Below are positions 60,492-64,000 of a stretch of 64,000 nucleotides of DNA, piece by piece (position 1 is the stretch's first letter; each line of letters begins with the position of its first letter). The stretch is from positions 62,001-126,000 of the forward strand of contig NZ_FOFB01000003.1 in NCBI RefSeq assembly GCF_900110645.1, written 5' to 3'. The translations under genes were made by a program, and so were the position numbers. The notes beneath the pieces are model-generated. The model saw nothing but the letters and a program-made list of their open reading frames with translations, was not told where the DNA came from and did not search any database. This DNA is from Neolewinella agarilytica. Its GTDB lineage: Bacteria > Bacteroidota > Bacteroidia > Chitinophagales > Saprospiraceae.

Positions 60492-61613
60492 ATGGAAAAG
60501 ACGATTAGCGCCCTGACGGCGATTGCGGATGGTAAAGGTGGTTTTTCTATTGAGCTAACGGAGGTCAGCCCGCCAGCGGCGGGCGAGGTAGTGGTGAAAA
60601 TGCAGGCCGCAGGCCTGTGCCACACCGATTATGATTCCCTCAGCTGGGGTAAACCCATTGTGATGGGACACGAAGGCTCGGGCATAGTGTTTGCCATTGG
60701 CGAAGGTGTTGACGGCTTTAAGCCCGGAGACCGGGTAATCCTGAATTGGGCTACTCCTTGCTATGACTGTTTTCAGTGCGAACGCGGGAACGAACACATC
60801 TGTGAGAATAACTCCCCGGTGGTGGCTGGGGGCAACGGCTTTACTCCGGGCCACGCTCACCTGGAAGGTACGCGCTGGCGTGGACAGTCCATCGAGCGCT
60901 CCTTTAATCTGGGTACCCTTTCAGAATATGCCCTGGTAAAAGCTTCCGCGCTGGTGAAAATTGGTGAGGAAGATATTTCTGCCCCCGCCGCCAGTATCAT
61001 CAGCTGCGGTGTAATGACCGGAGTTGGCTCGGTCGTAAACGTCATTGATGTACAGCCCGGAGAGTCTGCCGCCGTCTTGGGTACCGGAGGGGTGGGGTTA
61101 AATGTGATTCAGGGATTGAAGATTGCGGGTGTTGACAAAATCATCGCTGTTGACATCAATCCGGCCCGGCTCGAGATGGCCCGCCAATTCGGAGCAACGG
61201 ATACGCTGCTGGCAGATCGGGACGACACGGGGTTGCTGCGCGCCGCTGAGCAGGTGAAAGCAATGACCGCAGGGCGAGGCGCTGATTATGCCTTTGAGTG
61301 TACGGCCATTCCCGCGCTGGGCGCGGCCCCGCTGGCGATGATTCGTAATGCCGGAACGGCCGTACAGGTTAGCGGCATAGAACAGGAGATTACCATTGAT
61401 ATGAACCTCTTCGAATGGGATAAAATCTACCTTAACCCGCTTTACGGGAAGTGCCGTCCGCAGCGAGATTTTCCGCGCCTGCTCCGCTGGTTTGCCAATA
61501 GAGAACTGTTGTTGGAGGAAATGATCACTAACATTTACCCTTTGCAGGACTTACAGCAGGCACTTGATGATATGCTGTCGGGGAAGAATGCTAAGGGAGT
61601 GATAACTTTTTAA
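60492..61613 (+). CDS. Zinc-dependent alcohol dehydrogenase (class III-like)
   Basis: 373 residues from the Met at 60492; the open frame extends 14 codons upstream to another ATG. Catalytic zinc: GLCHTDYD and GHEGSGIVFAIG. Structural zinc: CYDCFQCERGNEHIC, four Cys. Cofactor fold: AAVLGTGGVGLNVIQGLKIA. The pattern is close to S-(hydroxymethyl)glutathione/mycothiol-type formaldehyde dehydrogenases, which oxidise formaldehyde-thiol adducts. The esterase gene begins 4 bp later. If the substrate is a bacillithiol adduct, this fits the esterase and FdhF-like genes. Confidence 0.88.
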   Translation: MEKTISALTAIADGKGGFSIELTEVSPPAAGEVVVKMQAAGLCHTDYDSLSWGKPIVMGHEGSGIVFAIGEGVDGFKPGDRVILNWATPCYDCFQCERGNEHICENNSPVVAGGNGFTPGHAHLEGTRWRGQSIERSFNLGTLSEYALVKASALVKIGEEDISAPAASIISCGVMTGVGSVVNVIDVQPGESAAVLGTGGVGLNVIQGLKIAGVDKIIAVDINPARLEMARQFGATDTLLADRDDTGLLRAAEQVKAMTAGRGADYAFECTAIPALGAAPLAMIRNAGTAVQVSGIEQEITIDMNLFEWDKIYLNPLYGKCRPQRDFPRLLRWFANRELLLEEMITNIYPLQDLQQALDDMLSGKNAKGVITF

Positions 61614-61617
61614 AACT

Positions 61618-62424
61618 ATGAAACGATTTCGCACCACTGAGCTGTCCGATCCCCGCTTTGAAGCTGATGGCCTTCGCTTCATTACGGTAAAAACACGTCA
61701 CTTGCGTGGGCGGGGAGACATTTGTGTATTTGTGCCATCGGGTTACGGCCGGACAGACCTCCCGGTTGTTACTCTCTTACACGGTGTCTACGGTTCCTGT
61801 TGGTGCTGGGCGCTGAAGGGCGGTGCGCACCGCACCGCCGCCCGCATGATAGCCGCCGGGGAAATTCCACCTTTCGTTCTGGCAATGCCTTCGGATGGTC
61901 TGTGGGGAGACGGCTCCGGTTACCTGCCGCACCACGGGCGGGATTTCGGGCGCTGGATTTGCGAAGACGTTATTGATGCGGTAAGGTTGTTGGTTCCGGA
62001 AGCGAAAAACTCCCGGGAAAATTACTTGGGGGGACTTTCCATGGGGGGCTATGGAACCCTTCGTCTGGCGGGGGAGTATCCAGCAGTGTACCAGGCTGCC
62101 TCCGCCCACAGCTCAATTACCCGATTAGAGGAAATGGCCCGTTTCGTAGAAGAGCCCGTCTCAGACTACCGGGAAACGGACACTATTGAGGATGTTATTG
62201 ACCTGTTCCGGAACGAGCAAAATCTGCCCCGGCTTCGTTTTGATTGCGGGAGTGAGGATGAGCTCGTAAGCGGTAATCGATTGCTGCACCAGCAATTAAC
62301 AGAAGCCAGGATTGACCATGTCTACGAAGAGTTTTCCGGCGGCCACGAATGGAGCTACTGGGAAGAGCATTTGGTGGATAGCCTGCGTTTTTTCTTCGTG
62401 GATGAGGAGTTGGACTCCGACTAA
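61618..62424 (+). CDS. Esterase D/S-formylthiol hydrolase-like protein
   Basis: 268 residues, alpha/beta hydrolase. The oxyanion region VTLLHGVYGSCWCWALKGGA, the nucleophile elbow GGLSMGGYGTLRLA and the late FSGGHEWSYWEEHL with the catalytic His fit the esterase D family. In formaldehyde detoxification such enzymes hydrolyse S-formyl-thiol to formate. Follows the dehydrogenase by 4 bp; they are certainly co-transcribed. An esterase for another substrate remains possible. Confidence 0.82.
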   Translation: MKRFRTTELSDPRFEADGLRFITVKTRHLRGRGDICVFVPSGYGRTDLPVVTLLHGVYGSCWCWALKGGAHRTAARMIAAGEIPPFVLAMPSDGLWGDGSGYLPHHGRDFGRWICEDVIDAVRLLVPEAKNSRENYLGGLSMGGYGTLRLAGEYPAVYQAASAHSSITRLEEMARFVEEPVSDYRETDTIEDVIDLFRNEQNLPRLRFDCGSEDELVSGNRLLHQQLTEARIDHVYEEFSGGHEWSYWEEHLVDSLRFFFVDEELDSD

Positions 62425-62458
62425 GATTACTCACCCGGCGTGCAACTCCCCGATCGGG

Positions 62459-64000
62459 TTAATCCGTCAAAGCCGTGATCCGTACGCGGACAGATTTTGA
62501 AATCGGAGTATTACTTCCCCGGGCCGTGCGGGTGATCGGTACGAGCGTATTTGCCTCGGGGAAATAGGTGCCGATATTGCCGCGCGGAATAGAGTAAGGG
62601 ACCACCTGAAATAAGCGTGCGTGGCGCGTTTCTCCGTCATATTCACTACTTAGATTGACTTTGTCTCCGGTGGAGAGCCCCGCCTCGGCCATGTCTGCCT
62701 TGTTCATCATTACGATTCTCCGTTCGTTGTGAATGCCCCGGTAGCGGTCGTGCATGCCGTAAATCGTGGTGTTGTACTGATCATGGCTGCGCACGGTCAT
62801 CATCAGGTATTCACCGGGCTCAAGGATATGACAACTCAGCGGGGAGACGGTGAAGTGTGCTTTACCATCTTCGGTGCCAAAGCGACGATTACGTGGGCCG
62901 TTGGGGAGGTAGAATCCAGCGGGTTCGCGCACCCGCTCATTATAGCGTTCGAAGCCGGGTACACAGGCTGCGATGGCATCACGGACGTTGTCATAATCAT
63001 TGCTCATGTCCTTCCATTGCACCTGCGAGCGCGCCCCTAATGTTTTGCTGGCCAGGCCACAAATGATGGCTACTTCGCTGCGCAGGTTTTCACCAGCGGG
63101 CTTCAGTACACCTTTGCTCATCTGTACGACGCCCATGGAATTTTCACAGCTGACAAACTGCTCGCCCTGTGCCCGGATATCCGTTTCGGTGCGCCCCAGG
63201 CAAGGCAAAATAAGCGCCTGCTCACCGTGCACTACGTGACTGCGATTCGGCTTGGTAGAGATGTGGACCGTCAGTTTACACTGCCGGAGGCCCTTAGCTG
63301 TGTAGACCGTGTCCGGTGTTGCCGACAAGAAATTGCCCCCCAGGCCAAAGAAGACTTTCGCCCGGCCTTCGCCCATGGCTTTGATGCTGTTTACGACATC
63401 GTAACCATCTTTCTCCGGCGGCTCGAAATTGAAGTGAGCCCGAAGTGCATCCCGCAGTTCAGGCTTGAGTTTTTCCCAGACTCCGACCGTGCGGTCGCCT
63501 TGTACGTTACTGTGGCCGCGTACCGGGCAGATGCCGGCACCGGGTTTTCCGATGCTGCCCTTCAGCAATAGCAGGTTGACCATTTCCTTGATCACGTCAA
63601 CGGAGTTCTCGTGCTGGGTCAGCCCCATGGCGTAACAGAGAACGATCTTTTCCGAGCCGTGAATGAGGCCGGCGGCTTCTTCAATCTGATCGCGGTCAAT
63701 CCCGCAACCGCTGATGCATTGCTCCAGGTCAGTGGCCTCGAGCATGTTCGTCCAGGCCTCATATCCTGCCGTATGCTGTTCGATAAATTCCTGATCGAAA
63801 ACCGTACCGGGCGCTTCCTTTTCCTTCTCCCACAAAATCTTGCAGATAGCTCTGACCAGGCTCATATCCTCATTGATCCTGACCTGTAAAAAGAGGTCGG
63901 TTAGCTTGGTGCCTCGCTTCAGGATGTTGATGGGGTCCTGAGGGTCAACAAAACGCATTAGCCCGGTTTCTGGCAGTGGGTTGACACTAATGATACGGCC
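62459..64000 (-). CDS. FdhF-like molybdopterin oxidoreductase (N-terminus outside window)
   Basis: 514 visible codons; the gene runs off the right edge. Resembles the YdeP/TIGR01701 alpha-subunit family of formate-dehydrogenase-H-like enzymes. Motifs in reading order: ISVNPLPETGLMRFVDPQDP, KLTDLFLQVRINEDMSLVRA, VLCYAMGLTQHENSVDVIKE, RGHSNVQGDRTVGVWEK, and the C-terminal molybdopterin-binding domain YNTTIYGMHDRYRGIHNERR. The N-terminal part that would hold the Fe-S cluster and the Sec/Cys ligand is not visible. A weak 18-bp repeat copy (63018-63035) encodes ARSQVQ near the middle. Transcribed convergently to the alcohol dehydrogenase and esterase. Confidence 0.9.
   Translation of the reverse strand, partial: GRIISVNPLPETGLMRFVDPQDPINILKRGTKLTDLFLQVRINEDMSLVRAICKILWEKEKEAPGTVFDQEFIEQHTAGYEAWTNMLEATDLEQCISGCGIDRDQIEEAAGLIHGSEKIVLCYAMGLTQHENSVDVIKEMVNLLLLKGSIGKPGAGICPVRGHSNVQGDRTVGVWEKLKPELRDALRAHFNFEPPEKDGYDVVNSIKAMGEGRAKVFFGLGGNFLSATPDTVYTAKGLRQCKLTVHISTKPNRSHVVHGEQALILPCLGRTETDIRAQGEQFVSCENSMGVVQMSKGVLKPAGENLRSEVAIICGLASKTLGARSQVQWKDMSNDYDNVRDAIAACVPGFERYNERVREPAGFYLPNGPRNRRFGTEDGKAHFTVSPLSCHILEPGEYLMMTVRSHDQYNTTIYGMHDRYRGIHNERRIVMMNKADMAEAGLSTGDKVNLSSEYDGETRHARLFQVVPYSIPRGNIGTYFPEANTLVPITRTARGSNTPISKSVRVRITALTD

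Noticed and set aside
1-64000. CRISPR array
   Set aside because: The repeats found are tandem or dispersed without regularly spaced unique spacers, and no cas gene is present.

Overview
The window looks like the chromosome of a Bacteroidota bacterium, most probably Saprospiria (Lewinella/Neolewinella-like). The pointers are two type IX secretion (T9SS) C-terminal sorting domains, promoters of the TAnnTTTG type, a Bacteroidota-style ddl/PASTA locus, mevalonate-pathway HMG-CoA synthase, a carotenoid desaturase, GMC oxidoreductases paired with a gluconate-2-dehydrogenase subunit 3, and a GC-rich composition with a few AT-rich islands. The genus is an inference. About 53 protein genes, one tRNA, rnpB, one insertion sequence and many short repeats can be supported.

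Layout. 1-2.3 kb: TolC/HlyD efflux pair (TolC cut by the window edge). 2.5-3.3 kb: AT-rich orphan gene between direct repeats. 3.5-5.9 kb: feoAB iron uptake. 6-10.6 kb: TPR protein and two family-2 glycosyltransferases. 10.8-14.2 kb: an IS with 19-bp inverted repeats, a decayed T9SS cargo tail and an intact T9SS cargo gene. 14.2-20.2 kb: fabG, ybaB, a CPA1-type antiporter with an RCK-like tail, a VOC protein, an OmpA lipoprotein and a CrtI/CrtD-type desaturase. 20.3-21.3 kb: rnpB and a nested palindromic element. 21.4-24.2 kb: two cyclophilins and a polyphosphate glucokinase-like ROK kinase. 24.4-27.3 kb: secreted lectin/FG-GAP/PI-PLC protein. 27.4-31.5 kb: cysS, two secreted unknowns and an AlkA-type glycosylase. 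32-35.9 kb: a 1293-residue Ddl-Ddl-TM-PASTA fusion. 36-45.2 kb: pdxH, small unknowns, MFS transporter, hydrolase, HMG-CoA synthase, methyltransferase, AI-2E-type permease, PnuC. 45.4-52 kb: tRNA-Asn, PfkB kinase, TauE-like and RDD membrane proteins, a two-component system, PBP4. 52-57.8 kb: GMC oxidoreductase cluster. 58-59 kb: metal-binding lipoprotein-like SBP. 59.1-60.2 kb: Fic protein. 60.5-64 kb: zinc alcohol dehydrogenase, esterase and an FdhF-like molybdoenzyme that together suggest formaldehyde/formate oxidation.

The most striking signal is not a gene but the repeat content. An 18-bp word (consensus TGCACCTGCGTCCGCGCC) occurs about 15 times in both orientations, in intergenic DNA and inside reading frames. 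In frames it sits where an added peptide is tolerated: signal-peptide ends, Ala/Pro linkers and a loop in CysS. A second composite repeat (CCTCCAACG units followed by ACTACCAGAC units) is present between genes and has entered the ddl fusion gene in frame twice. Other repeat families form long hairpins between genes. Together these suggest active spread of very small elements through this genome. The mechanism is unknown to me.
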